A stretch of 64,000 nt of DNA, taken from assembly GCF_040409955.1 (NCBI RefSeq), contig NZ_CP123384.1, positions 186,001 through 250,000 of the forward strand. Reading direction: 5' to 3'. A program made the translations under genes and the position numbers. Below are positions 49,232 to 57,648 of the stretch, piece after piece; the stretch's first letter is position 1, and every line of letters starts with the position of its first letter. The notes beneath the pieces are model-generated. The model saw only the letters and a list, made by a program, of their open reading frames with translations, searched no databases and was not told the origin of the DNA. This DNA comes from Salipiger sp. H15 (GTDB lineage Bacteria; Pseudomonadota; Alphaproteobacteria; Rhodobacterales; Rhodobacteraceae).

Positions 49232-49240
49232 GACCCGCTT

Positions 49241-49777
49241 CTAGCGCGTCTCTTCCGCTGCGTCCAGCAGCTGGATGAGCTTGCCGAGCGACGAGAGGTT
49301 CCGCGCGGTGAGCGGCGCCCCCGCGACCGCCTCGAACCGCTGCGCCAGCTTCGAGCGGCCGAAGCCGCCGGGCGTGTGCAGCCAGAGGATGCCCTGTGCC
49401 TCGGCGATCTCGTCGCCGGGGGCCGCGTGGCGCTCGAAGAGCGCGCAGTCGATCCGCGCCGGGCCGAAGAGGAAGCCGGCGTGGACCTGCTTCGGCGCCG
49501 CCGGGGCGAAGGGGCAGCCGCTGACCGCGCGACGGATCTCCGAAAGCGGCAGGACCAACACCGGCACCTCGAGCCCCCGCGCCGCGAGCGCCGCCCGCAG
49601 CGCCGCCGCCAGCTCGGGGCGCGCGCCCTCCGCCGCGAAGACGAGGTTGCCCGAGGTGAGGTGGCTCTGCACATCCGTCCAGCCGAGCCCCTCGCAGAGC
49701 CCGCGCAGGTCAGCCATCGGCAGCGTGTTCGCGCCGCCGACGTTGAGCCCGCGCAGCAGCGCCACGCGAAGGGTCAT
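49241..49777 (-). CDS. DUF1697 domain-containing protein
   Basis: This gene encodes a 178-residue DUF1697 protein of unknown biochemical role. The family landmarks are VALLRGLNVGGANTLPMADL, the VQSHLTSGNLVFAAEG strand, and RNLSSLGKLIQLL near the end (family pattern: RNW/L..L..L). ATG at 49777 starts the conserved LLRGLNVGG block; the frame is open further to 49876 through the DUF4167 terminator, which argues against the longer form. The Cys leader and cysS follow on the same strand. Confidence 0.92.
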   Translation of the reverse strand: MTLRVALLRGLNVGGANTLPMADLRGLCEGLGWTDVQSHLTSGNLVFAAEGARPELAAALRAALAARGLEVPVLVLPLSEIRRAVSGCPFAPAAPKQVHAGFLFGPARIDCALFERHAAPGDEIAEAQGILWLHTPGGFGRSKLAQRFEAVAGAPLTARNLSSLGKLIQLLDAAEETR

Positions 49778-49832
49778 CGCCGCCACCCCTGCCCTGCGCC
49801 GGTCCCGCGCCTGCCCGGGCCGCACCCATGGA

Positions 49833-49864
49833 AAAGGCCCCGTCCTTTCGGCGGGGCCTTCTCG
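49833..49864. terminator. Terminator after the DUF4167 gene
   Basis: AAGGCCCCG / CGGGGCCTT with a loop of nine bases (TCCTTTCGG region) is flanked by AAAA and, on the minus strand, a CCTTTTCC run. It lies 34 nt past the DUF4167 stop. Confidence 0.75.
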
Positions 49865-49897
49865 AAACTTGCGCACCTGTGCGTCGGCGCGGCCACC

Positions 49898-50617
49898 TTA
49901 CTCGGCGGCGTCCGGTGCGGAGCCGCCATTGCTCGCGGCTTCCTCGGGCTTCTTGCGCGGCTTGCGGGCGCGCTTGGGCTTCTCGGGAGCGGCCTCTGCG
50001 GCGGCGCCACCCTCGGCGGCCCCGGCGGCGTCACCGGCGGGCTCGGAGGGCTTGCTGCGGCGGCTGCGCGGCTTGGGCTTGATCTCCGCGCGGCTTTCCG
50101 GCGTCTCGACGAGGCCGCTGTCCTCCTCGTCGTCATGGCCCGTGTCCAGCAGGTCCGGCTGGTCGCCGAGACCCGGCACGCTGGCCTGGTCGAGATCGGC
50201 GCGCGGCGCCTGCGGCTCGTAGCCGGCCTCGGGCTGCTGCCCGCCCTCGCCGCGGCCTTCGCCGCGGGACTGGTCACGGCCCTGGTCACGGTGGTCCGAG
50301 CGGTCACGGTCGCGCTGCTGCTGGCGCTCGCGGTTCTCGCGCTCCTGCTGTTCGCGGCGCTGCTCGACCTCCTTCTGCGCTTCGGAAAGCATGCGCAGGT
50401 AGTGTTCGGCGTGCTGCTGGAAGTTCTCGGCGGCCACGCGGTCGTTGGCCAGAGCGGCATCGCGGGCAAGCTGGTTGTACTTGTCGATGATCTGCTGCGG
50501 CGTACCGCGCACCTTGCCCTCCGGGCCCGAGCTGTCGAACACGCGGTTGACGACGTTCCCAAGGGTGTTGCGGTTGCGGTTGTTCTTCGACCGCGAGCGG
50601 GATTTCGAGGATCGCAT
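49898..50617 (-). CDS. DUF4167 domain-containing protein
   Basis: This gene encodes a 239-residue protein. Residues 1-75 form the DUF4167 domain: a very basic start (MRSSKSRSRSKNNRNRNTLG) and the helical VRGTPQQIIDKYNQLARDA ... NFQQHAEHYLRML segment. The rest is a low-complexity tail, first Arg/Gln/Glu-rich (residues 80-125), then acidic, then Lys/Arg/Ala-rich with several KPK and RKP blocks. Basic head and tail suggest RNA or DNA binding, but function is unknown. It is a single-gene unit lying between prmC and DUF1697 on the same strand; 227 nt upstream precede it. Confidence 0.93.
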   Translation of the reverse strand: MRSSKSRSRSKNNRNRNTLGNVVNRVFDSSGPEGKVRGTPQQIIDKYNQLARDAALANDRVAAENFQQHAEHYLRMLSEAQKEVEQRREQQERENRERQQQRDRDRSDHRDQGRDQSRGEGRGEGGQQPEAGYEPQAPRADLDQASVPGLGDQPDLLDTGHDDEEDSGLVETPESRAEIKPKPRSRRSKPSEPAGDAAGAAEGGAAAEAAPEKPKRARKPRKKPEEAASNGGSAPDAAE

Positions 50618-50789
50618 CTTGTCTGCTATCAGCCTTGTGTCTGACTGTCCCTGTGATCGCGGCGCTGCACCTGTTCGGCGCGGTCTTGACCGTGATCACT
50701 CCAATGTCGGGTTAAAGTCGAGCGGGACCGCTGTGAGGCATCCACCGCTCCGACCTCTCCTGCTAACCATTTCGAGACGGGCCTGACAA

Positions 50790-50819
50790 GAGAAAAATCG
50801 TCCGAAAACCGACGATTTC
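50790..50819 (-). terminator. Terminator of the prfA-prmC operon
   Basis: On the minus strand the stem AAATCGTC / GACGATTT with an 8-nt loop is followed by TTTCTCTTG, 26 nt after the prmC stop codon. Confidence 0.85.
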
Positions 50820-50844
50820 CCGCCGAGCGCGTCCGACGGGTGCC

Positions 50845-51696
50845 TCAAAGCGCGTCGAGACGGCCGCTGACCACGCGATTCCGCCCGTCGAGATCGGCGA
50901 TCACCGCCACGTCGCGCAGCCCGGCCGCCTCGAAGAGCGCCGCAACGTCAGGCCCCTGCAGCGGCCCGATCTCGACCAGCAGCCGCCCGCCCGGATGCAG
51001 GTGCGCCACGGCCCCGGCGGCGATCGCGCGGTAGGCCGCGAGCCCGTCGCCCTCGTCGGTGAGCGCCATGCGCGGCTCGTGCTCGCGCACCTCCGGCGAC
51101 AGGCCCGCCATCTCGGAGAGCGCGATGTAGGGCGGGTTCGACACGATCAGGTCGAAGCGCTCGGGCGCCTGCCCCAGCGCGCCCCACCAGTCGCCCTGCG
51201 CCAGCGCCGCGCGCGGCTCGAGCGCCAGCGCGTTGCGGTTCCAGAAGGCCACTTCCAGCGCCTTCTGGCTGAGGTCTGTGCCGATGCCCGTGGCCCCCTC
51301 GCGCTCGGCCAGAAGCGTCAGCAGGATGCAGCCCGAGCCGGTGCCGAGGTCGAGCACCCGGGTGAACGGGCCCGAGAGCGCCGCCTCGATGAGAATCTCC
51401 GTCTCGGGGCGCGGGTCGAGCACCTCGGGGGTGACGAGGAACTCGCGCCCGTAGAACTGCCGCCGCCCGATCAGGTGCGAGACCGGGACGCGCGCGGCGC
51501 GGCGGTCGATCAGCGCGTCGAAGATCACCACGTGCTCGGGCGCGACCGGCTCGGGCAGGAAGAGGGTCAGCCGCCCGGGCGGCACCTTCAGCACATGCGC
51601 CAGCAGCCGCCGGGCGTCGCGGCCGGGATCGGCCACCCCCGCCTCGACCAGCCGCGCCGTCGCGCGGGCAAGCAGCGCGGAGCCCGTCGCCGTCAT
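50845..51696 (-). CDS. prmC: Peptide chain release factor N(5)-glutamine methyltransferase
   Basis: This gene encodes the 283-residue PrmC, which methylates the glutamine of the GGQ motif of release factors. The N-terminal helical domain leads to [17 protein letters not shown], then the SAM-binding [15 protein letters not shown] and the catalytic VSNPPYIAL motif (the Q-binding NPPY). The ATG at 51696 overlaps the prfA stop by 4 nt. Its known substrate, RF1, is encoded by the gene immediately upstream, so the pair forms a translation-termination unit. Confidence 0.96.
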   Translation of the reverse strand: MTATGSALLARATARLVEAGVADPGRDARRLLAHVLKVPPGRLTLFLPEPVAPEHVVIFDALIDRRAARVPVSHLIGRRQFYGREFLVTPEVLDPRPETEILIEAALSGPFTRVLDLGTGSGCILLTLLAEREGATGIGTDLSQKALEVAFWNRNALALEPRAALAQGDWWGALGQAPERFDLIVSNPPYIALSEMAGLSPEVREHEPRMALTDEGDGLAAYRAIAAGAVAHLHPGGRLLVEIGPLQGPDVAALFEAAGLRDVAVIADLDGRNRVVSGRLDAL

Positions 51697-52739
51697 GCCA
51701 TTTCCGCCAGCAGCGCGGCCTGCGCGTCGGCGGTCAGCGCGTCGATGATCTCGTCGAGGTCGCCGCCGAGGATCGCCTCGAGCCGGTAGAGCGTGAGGCC
51801 GATGCGGTGGTCGGTCATCCGGCCCTGCGGGAAGTTGTAGGTGCGGATGCGCTCCGAGCGGTCGCCCGTGCCCACCTGCGCCTTGCGGTCCGAGGCGCGG
51901 CTGTCCGCCGCCTTCTGCCGCTCCATGTCGTAGAGGCGGGCGCGCAGCACGTTCATCGCGATCTCGCGGTTGCGGTGCTGGGACTTCTCGGACGAGGTCA
52001 CCACCAGCCCGGTCGGCAGGTGGGTGATGCGCACGGCGGAATCGGTGGTGTTGACGTGCTGACCACCCGCGCCCGAGCTGCGCATCGTGTCGATGCGGAT
52101 GTCGTTCGCATTGATCTCGATGTCCACCGCCTCGGCCTCGGGCAGCACCGCCACGGTGGCCGCCGAAGTGTGGATGCGCCCGCCGCTCTCGGTCTCGGGC
52201 ACGCGCTGGACGCGGTGCACGCCGCTCTCGAACTTGAGCCGAGCAAAGACGTTGTCGCCCTCGATGCGCACCACCAGTTCCTTGATGCCGCCAAGCTCGG
52301 ACATCTGCTCCTCGATCACCTCCCAGCGCCAGCCGCGGGTCTCGGCGTAGCGCTGGTACATGCGGGCGAGGTCGCCGGCGAAGAGCGCCGCCTCGTCGCC
52401 GCCGGTGCCGGGACGGATCTCGAGGATCGCCGGCCGGGCGTCGGCCGCGTCGCGCGGCAGCAGGGCGAGTTGCAGCGCGTGCTCGGCCTCGGGGAGGCGG
52501 GCGCGCAGCTGCGGCAGTTCCTCCTCGGCCAGCGCCTTCATCTCGGGGTCCGCGAGCATCGCCTCGGCCTCGGCGAGATCGGCCTGCAGCCCCTCCCACT
52601 CGGCGATCTGGTCGACCACGGGCCTCAGCTCGGCATATTCCCGTCCGAGCGCGGCGATGTCGCCACGGCCCTCGGCCATGCAGGCCTGGACATACTCGAA
52701 ACGGTCACGGATCTGGTGAAGGCGGTCTGCTGGGATCAT
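51693..52739 (-). CDS. prfA: Peptide chain release factor 1
   Basis: This gene encodes the 348-residue RF1, which reads UAA and UAG and triggers peptide release. The GGQ motif is in [16 protein letters not shown] (near residue 230), with the PrmC-methylated Gln; the codon-reading PxT region is seen as [16 protein letters not shown] nearby and the domain 2 loop. The start [18 protein letters not shown] gives the normal length; the frame is open upstream to 52937 but that reading crosses the GST promoter palindromes. prmC overlaps its stop by 4 nt. Confidence 0.96.
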   Translation of the reverse strand: MIPADRLHQIRDRFEYVQACMAEGRGDIAALGREYAELRPVVDQIAEWEGLQADLAEAEAMLADPEMKALAEEELPQLRARLPEAEHALQLALLPRDAADARPAILEIRPGTGGDEAALFAGDLARMYQRYAETRGWRWEVIEEQMSELGGIKELVVRIEGDNVFARLKFESGVHRVQRVPETESGGRIHTSAATVAVLPEAEAVDIEINANDIRIDTMRSSGAGGQHVNTTDSAVRITHLPTGLVVTSSEKSQHRNREIAMNVLRARLYDMERQKAADSRASDRKAQVGTGDRSERIRTYNFPQGRMTDHRIGLTLYRLEAILGGDLDEIIDALTADAQAALLAEMA

Positions 52740-52835
52740 GCCGACCTCCTTTCCCGATTGCCGCGCGGCGGTCAAGAGCGGGCATCGGCCAGCCCTCGCC
52801 CACAGCGGCGGGAAGGTTTGACCAAGGGTCGATAT

Positions 52836-52865
52836 GTTGATATCAACGTAAGAGTTGATATCAAC
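52836..52865. promoter_or_regulatory. Two identical 12-bp palindromes upstream of the GST gene
   Basis: GTTGATATCAAC occurs twice (52836-52847 and 52854-52865), separated by GTAAGA, so centres are 18 bp apart. The second ends 40 nt before the GST ATG. Two full palindromic sites on nearly the same helix face indicate cooperative binding by a dimeric regulator, probably of a MarR/HxlR-like type. Confidence 0.75.
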
Positions 52866-52905
52866 CCTTCTCATTCCTCTCAGGCATTCCGAAAGGGTCA
52901 CGTCC

Positions 52906-53595
52906 ATGACCACCAATTTGACCGAAACCCCGCTCACCGTCGTCGCCTTCGACTGGGTTCCGCCCTTCGCCCAGGGGCTCGTGCGCGACCTGCGCGTCCG
53001 CTGGGCGCTGAAGGAGGCCGGCCTGCCCTACGAGGTGGACCTGCTGGCGATGGGCACCCAGGGCCAGCCCGCGCATCTTGCCCGCCAGCCCTTCGGCCAG
53101 GTGCCGGTGCTGGCCACCGGCGAGACGACCATGTTCGAGAGCGGCGCGATCCTGTGGCGCATCGCCGAGGCCAGCGGTGGCGCGCTCCTGCCCGCGGACC
53201 GCGCCGGGCAGGACCGCGCGCTCAGCTGGGTCTTTGCCGCGCTCAACACCATCGAGCCGCCGATCCTGATGCTGCAGCAGGCCGGGCGCCTCGCCGTAGA
53301 CAAGGCGGCGGCCGAAACGATGGAGGGCGAGATCCGCAAGGCCATCGAGCGCCGCCTCGGCCAGCTTCAGGCGGCGATGGAGGGGCGTCAGTGGCTCGCG
53401 GGCGACGGTTTCACCGTGGCGGACCTGCTGATGGCCAGCGTGCTGCGCAACCTGCGCAATACCGACATCGTGGCGCAATTCCCGAAACTGGACGAGTTTC
53501 TCGGCCGCTGCACCGCCCGGCCCGCCTTCACCGAGGCGCTCGAGGAGCAGATGGTGCCCTTCGCCGAGAACGCCGCGCGCTACGCCGCGGAGTGA
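52906..53595 (+). CDS. Glutathione S-transferase family protein
   Basis: This gene encodes a 229-residue GST-fold protein: a thioredoxin-like N-domain ([17 protein letters not shown], then [22 protein letters not shown], where ES-type residues bind the glutathione gamma-glutamyl group) and an all-helical C-domain ([19 protein letters not shown], the usual N-capping box). The start ATG at 52906 is preceded at 41-70 nt by two palindromic operator-like sites and is divergent from prfA. The substrate is unknown. A chained-palindrome element follows its stop. Confidence 0.92.
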   Translation: MTTNLTETPLTVVAFDWVPPFAQGLVRDLRVRWALKEAGLPYEVDLLAMGTQGQPAHLARQPFGQVPVLATGETTMFESGAILWRIAEASGGALLPADRAGQDRALSWVFAALNTIEPPILMLQQAGRLAVDKAAAETMEGEIRKAIERRLGQLQAAMEGRQWLAGDGFTVADLLMASVLRNLRNTDIVAQFPKLDEFLGRCTARPAFTEALEEQMVPFAENAARYAAE

Positions 53596-53609
53596 GCGGC
53601 ACGCACAAC

Positions 53610-53676
53610 GCTCCCGCGGCGACCGCGGGAGCAAATCTCTTGGAAGAGATTTGCAAGGTCCTTCGAAGGACCTTGC
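53610..53676. repeat. Chained palindrome element, three units
   Basis: Three palindromes in a row share their end dinucleotides: GCTCCCGCGG / CCGCGGGAGC (53610-53632), GCAAATCTCTT-GG-AAGAGATTTGC (53631-53654) and GCAAGGTCCTT-CG-AAGGACCTTGC (53653-53676). The arms are perfect in all three. The element fills the gap between the convergent GST and DUF1499 genes. Confidence 0.85.
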
Positions 53677-53680
53677 CGCC

Positions 53681-54097
53681 TCAGTCCTGCTGCGCGTCCA
53701 GCTTGGCGAGCCAGTCGTCGACGCGGGCCTTGTTGACCCCCATGTCGGACTGTCCGAAGCGCTGGCGCGCGTAGAGCCCGAGCTGGCCGTCGTTCTGCTG
53801 CACCGTGGTGTAGTCCGGGAAGCCCATCCATTTCGAGCGCGAGACGTAGGTCGCCCGCCCCTCGGCAGGGCTGCCCGCCAGCACCTCGGTGCGCGGGCTC
53901 TCGAGGATGATCCGGTGCAGCGCCTCGAAGGTCTTCTCGCCGCCGGGGATGCGCCGGCGCACGCCGCTGGCAAGATCCTGGTCGGCGCTCACCTGCGGAT
54001 CGACGTTCCAGACGGCGGGGTCCGAGGGCGCCAGCCGTATCCACGCCAGACCGGCGATAACCAGCAGAAGCACAATCCAGAATATGATGCGCACCAC
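53681..54097 (-). CDS. DUF1499 domain-containing protein
   Basis: This gene encodes a 138-residue protein with one N-terminal hydrophobic helix (residues 3-20, RIIFWIVLLLVIAGLAWI) followed by a DUF1499-like domain: TFEALHRIILESPRTEVLAG, YVSRSKWMGFPDYTTVQ and LYARQRFGQSDMGVNKARV. Known family members are small periplasmic-side or lumenal proteins of unknown role. It is a single-gene unit. Confidence 0.9.
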   Translation of the reverse strand: MVRIIFWIVLLLVIAGLAWIRLAPSDPAVWNVDPQVSADQDLASGVRRRIPGGEKTFEALHRIILESPRTEVLAGSPAEGRATYVSRSKWMGFPDYTTVQQNDGQLGLYARQRFGQSDMGVNKARVDDWLAKLDAQQD

Positions 54098-54216
54098 GCG
54101 TTCCTTTCGTCGCTTGCCGCCCGCCGCGGATGACGCAACGGATGGCTCCTGATTTCACAATTCCCGCGCCCGTTCAAAGCGCCTCACGCGCCGCTCGCGG
54201 GATTGTGCCCATCGGC

Positions 54217-55176
54217 TCAGCGCCGGGTCCAGCCCCAGAGGCACAGCAGTTCCATCGCCACGTGCGCCCCCGCGATGGCGGTCGCGCCGGTGGTGTCGAA
54301 GGGCGGCGAGACCTCGACCACGTCGCCCCCGACGAGGTTGATCCCCGCCAGTTCGCGCAGGCAGACCGCCGCCTGGTGGCTCGAGAGCCCGCCCCAGACC
54401 GGCGTGCCGGTGCCCGGCGCGAAGGCCGGGTCGAGCGCGTCGATGTCGAAGGTAAGGTAGACCGGATGGCCGCGCACGATCTCGCGCGCCCGCGCCGCCG
54501 CCGCCTCGGGGCCGATGCGGTGCAGCTCCCGCGCGTCGATGATGTTGAAGCCGAGCGTGTCGGGATTGTCGGTGCGGATGCCGATCTGCACCGAGCGCGC
54601 CGGGTCGACGAGCCCCAGCTTCACCGCCTTGTACATGAAGGTGCCGTGGTCGATCCGCGCGAAGTCGTCATCCGCCCATGTATCGGTATGCGCGTCGAAC
54701 TGGATCACCGACATCGGCCCGTACTTGGCGGCATGGGCCTTGAGGATCGGCAGGGTGATCGAGTGATCACCACCCAGCGTCACCGCCGCGGTCTCGGTCG
54801 CGAGGATGCCCGCGATGTGCCGCTCGAGCGTTTCGGGGAAGGCCGGCACGTTGGCATAGTCGAAGGCCAGATCGCCACAGTCGGCAATGGCGAACTCGGA
54901 CAGCACGTCGTAGCCCCAGCCATAGGGCGCGTCGCAGGGCTGCAGCAGCGACGCCTCGCGGATCGCCCGAGGCCCGAAGCGGGTGCCGGTGCGGTTGGTC
55001 ACCGCCTGGTCGAAGGGCACGCCGGTCACCGCGATGTCGGCCGCCGCGAGGTCCTTGGTGTAGCGCCGGCGCAGGAACGAGGCCGCACCCCCGAAGACAT
55101 TCTCGAAACTCGGACCCTTCAGCTCCTCGCGGGTGAAGGCGTGGTCGACCTGGGATTTCGCGTCTTCGAGGGCCAT
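54217..55176 (-). CDS. speB: Agmatinase/arginase family ureohydrolase
   Basis: This gene encodes a 319-residue binuclear manganese enzyme. The three metal motifs are present: GGDHSITLP, QFDAHTDTW and SFDIDALDPAFAPGTGTP-like TFDIDALDPAF. An N-terminal extension (residues 1-35) precedes the core. This composition fits the agmatinase/guanidinobutyrase group rather than arginase proper; agmatine to putrescine is the usual annotation, but related guanidino substrates cannot be excluded. The gene lies 4 nt from the first M20 hydrolase on the same strand, so the three form one operon. Confidence 0.9.
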   Translation of the reverse strand: MALEDAKSQVDHAFTREELKGPSFENVFGGAASFLRRRYTKDLAAADIAVTGVPFDQAVTNRTGTRFGPRAIREASLLQPCDAPYGWGYDVLSEFAIADCGDLAFDYANVPAFPETLERHIAGILATETAAVTLGGDHSITLPILKAHAAKYGPMSVIQFDAHTDTWADDDFARIDHGTFMYKAVKLGLVDPARSVQIGIRTDNPDTLGFNIIDARELHRIGPEAAAARAREIVRGHPVYLTFDIDALDPAFAPGTGTPVWGGLSSHQAAVCLRELAGINLVGGDVVEVSPPFDTTGATAIAGAHVAMELLCLWGWTRR

Positions 55177-55180
55177 GGGA

Positions 55181-56347
55181 TCACTCCTGAAGCGGCAGCG
55201 CGGTCTCGATCAGCCGCGCGAAGAAGCTCGCACCAATGGGCGCGATCTCGTCGTTGAAGTCGTATTTCGGGTGGTGACAGCCGAAGGTGTCGCCCTGCCC
55301 GAGGAACAGGTACGCCCCGGGGCGCGCCTCGAGCATGTAGGAGAAATCCTCGGCGGGCATGATCGGATCGCAATCGTCAACCACCTTGTCGGCGCCGACG
55401 ATCTCGCGCGCCACCTGCGCCGCGAAGGCCGCCTGCGCCGGGTGGTTCACCGTCACCGGATAGCCGCGGTCGTAGGTCAGCTCGGCGGTGCAGCCGTAGA
55501 CCTGCGCCTGCGCCTCGACGATCTCGCGGATGCGGCGCTCGGCAAGGTCGCGGATCTCTGCCGAGAAGCAGCGCACGGTGCCGGTCAGGTAGGCGGTGCC
55601 GGGGATGATGTTGAAGGTGGTGCCAGCGTGGAACTCGGTCACCGACACGACCAGTCGGTCGAGCGCGTTGACGTTGCGGCTGACGATGGTCTGCATCGCC
55701 TGCACGATGGCGGCCCCCGCCGGTATCGGGTCGATGCAATCCTGCGGCGAGGCGCCGTGGCCGCCCTTGCCGGTGATGTCGATGCGGAACTCGTCGGCCG
55801 AGGCCTGCAGCGGGCCGGAAGTGGTCAGGAAATGCCCCTGCGCATCGCCCGGCGCGTTGTGCATGCCGTAGACCTCGGCGATGTCGAAGCGGTCCATGAT
55901 GCCTTCGTCGATCATCGCCTTGGCCCCCGCGCCGCCCTCTTCGGCGGGCTGGAAGATCAGCGCCACGCGACCGGCGAAATTGCGCGTCTCGGCAAGGTAC
56001 TTGGCGGCGGCGAGCAGCATGGTGGTATGGCCGTCATGACCGCAGGTATGCGCGACGCCCGGCACCTTGGAGGCATGGTCGGTGCCCGACAGATCCTCCA
56101 TCGGCAGTGCGTCCATGTCGGCGCGCAGCCCGATGGTCCGCCCGGTGCCGCGCCCCTCGATGATCGCCACGACGCCCGACTGCGCGATGCCCGGATGGAT
56201 CTCGGTGATGCCGAAGCTTTCCAGCTTCCCGACCACGAATTTCGCCGTCTCGTGGCAGTCGTACTGCAGCTCGGGATGCTGGTGCAGGTGGCGCCGCCAG
56301 GCCTTCAGCGTCTCGGCGTCGGCGGCGATGGAATTGATGACGGGCAT
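55181..56347 (-). CDS. M20 family amidohydrolase (hippurate hydrolase-like), copy A
   Basis: This gene encodes a 388-residue zinc-dependent amidohydrolase of the M20D type. The metal-binding HTCGHDGHTTM and FQPAEEGGAGAKAM segments (catalytic Glu in PAEE) and the dimerisation domain with FRIDITGKGGHGASPQ are complete; FNDEIAPIGASFF is typical of the C-terminus. It removes acyl or amino-acyl groups from N-acyl amino acids or similar. It is a close paralogue of the adjacent gene upstream (about 77 nt apart), and the ureohydrolase gene follows after 4 nt, suggesting a shared nitrogen-scavenging role. Confidence 0.92.
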   Translation of the reverse strand: MPVINSIAADAETLKAWRRHLHQHPELQYDCHETAKFVVGKLESFGITEIHPGIAQSGVVAIIEGRGTGRTIGLRADMDALPMEDLSGTDHASKVPGVAHTCGHDGHTTMLLAAAKYLAETRNFAGRVALIFQPAEEGGAGAKAMIDEGIMDRFDIAEVYGMHNAPGDAQGHFLTTSGPLQASADEFRIDITGKGGHGASPQDCIDPIPAGAAIVQAMQTIVSRNVNALDRLVVSVTEFHAGTTFNIIPGTAYLTGTVRCFSAEIRDLAERRIREIVEAQAQVYGCTAELTYDRGYPVTVNHPAQAAFAAQVAREIVGADKVVDDCDPIMPAEDFSYMLEARPGAYLFLGQGDTFGCHHPKYDFNDEIAPIGASFFARLIETALPLQE

Positions 56348-56424
56348 TCGCGGTCTTCTCTCGGGTCAGCCCCCGGCCGGGATGGCCGGGGTCGCGTCTT
56401 GCCCGCAATGAAGACCGAAAAGTC

Positions 56425-57585
56425 TTACGCCCGCAAGGGTTGCCGAGTCTCGATGATCTTGACGAAATAGGAGGCGCCGAGCGGTGCCGCCTCGTCGTTG
56501 AAGTCGAACTTCGGGTGGTGCACCGACGGCCCGATCCCCTGCCCGAGATAGACGAAGGACCCCGGCCGCGCCTCGAGCATGTAGGAGAAATCCTCGGCCC
56601 CCATCGAGGGCGCGATCTCGTCCAGCACCTCGGGCACGACGCCCCTCGCCACCTTTACCGCGAACTCGGTCTGCGCGGCGTGGTTGACGGTCGGCGGGTA
56701 GTTCGGCTGGAAGTCGAGATCGGCGGCGACGCCGTAGGCCATGGCCTGCCCACCCACGATCTCGCGCAGGCGGCGCTCGGCCATCGCGCGGATGCCGGGA
56801 TCGAAGCTGCGGATCGTCCCCGCGAGCCGCACCGTCTCGGGGATCACGTTGGTGGCCGAGCCGCCCTGCACCGTGGTGAGCGAGACCACCAGCGATTTCA
56901 GCGGGTCGGCGTTGCGCGACGGAACCGACAGCAGCGCCTGCCCGATGGCCAGAGCGCAGGGCACCGGGTCGATGCAGAGGTCGGGATGCGCCGCGTGGCC
57001 GCCCTTGCCGGTCAGCACCAGCTCGAAGTCGTCCACCGCCGCCATGATCGGGCCCTTGGTGGTCGCCATGGTGCCGAGCGGCAGCGACGGGTCGGTGTGG
57101 ATCGCATAGACCTCGGAGACCCCGAACCGGTCCATGATGCCGTCCTCGACCATGATGCGCCCGCCGCCGATCGTCTCCTCGGCGGGCTGGAAAATCAGCG
57201 CGACCTTGCCGGCGAAGTTGCGCGTCTCGGCAAGGTAGCGCGCGGCGCCCAGCAGCATCGTGGTATGCCCGTCATGGCCGCAGGCATGCATCTTGCCGGG
57301 CACGAGGCTGGCGTGCTCCGCGCCGGTCTCCTCGTCCATCGGCAGCGCGTCCATGTCGGCGCGCAGCGCGGTCACCGGGCCCTCGCCCTGCCCCTCGATG
57401 ATCGCCACGACGCCCGACTCGGCGATGCCCTCGTGAATCTCCGTGATCCCGAACTCGCGCAGCCGGGCGACGACAAACTTCGCCGTCTCGTGGCAGTCGA
57501 GGCTCAGCTCGGGGTTCTGGTGCAGATGGCGGCGCCAGGCGCGCATGTCGTCGGCGTAATCCGCGATCCGGTTCACGATGGGCAT
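56425..57585 (-). CDS. M20 family amidohydrolase (hippurate hydrolase-like), copy B
   Basis: This gene encodes a 386-residue M20D amidohydrolase with HACGHDGHTTMLLGAARY and FQPAEETIGGGRIM as metal-binding and catalytic segments, and VLTGKGGHAAHPDLCIDP in the dimerisation domain. N- and C-termini match copy A (MPIVNRIADYADDMRAWRRHL against MPVINSIAADAETLKAWRRHL), so the two came from a tandem duplication and have since diverged, mainly in the mid-region loops that line the active site. Divergent from mazG, with 63 nt between the starts. Confidence 0.92.
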   Translation of the reverse strand: MPIVNRIADYADDMRAWRRHLHQNPELSLDCHETAKFVVARLREFGITEIHEGIAESGVVAIIEGQGEGPVTALRADMDALPMDEETGAEHASLVPGKMHACGHDGHTTMLLGAARYLAETRNFAGKVALIFQPAEETIGGGRIMVEDGIMDRFGVSEVYAIHTDPSLPLGTMATTKGPIMAAVDDFELVLTGKGGHAAHPDLCIDPVPCALAIGQALLSVPSRNADPLKSLVVSLTTVQGGSATNVIPETVRLAGTIRSFDPGIRAMAERRLREIVGGQAMAYGVAADLDFQPNYPPTVNHAAQTEFAVKVARGVVPEVLDEIAPSMGAEDFSYMLEARPGSFVYLGQGIGPSVHHPKFDFNDEAAPLGASYFVKIIETRQPLRA

Positions 57586-57648
57586 GGGTGGACTCCTGAA
57601 GGTCTTTGAAGCAGGAAAAGGTCAAATACACATTTGGCGGAGAAGTCC

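Noticed and set aside
50618..50844. Gene between prmC and the DUF4167 gene
   Set aside because: The 227-nt spacer has the prfA-prmC terminator and probable promoter sequence but no convincing coding frame.
52740..52937. N-terminal extension of prfA upstream of 52739
   Set aside because: It would translate the GST promoter palindromes and does not resemble release factors.
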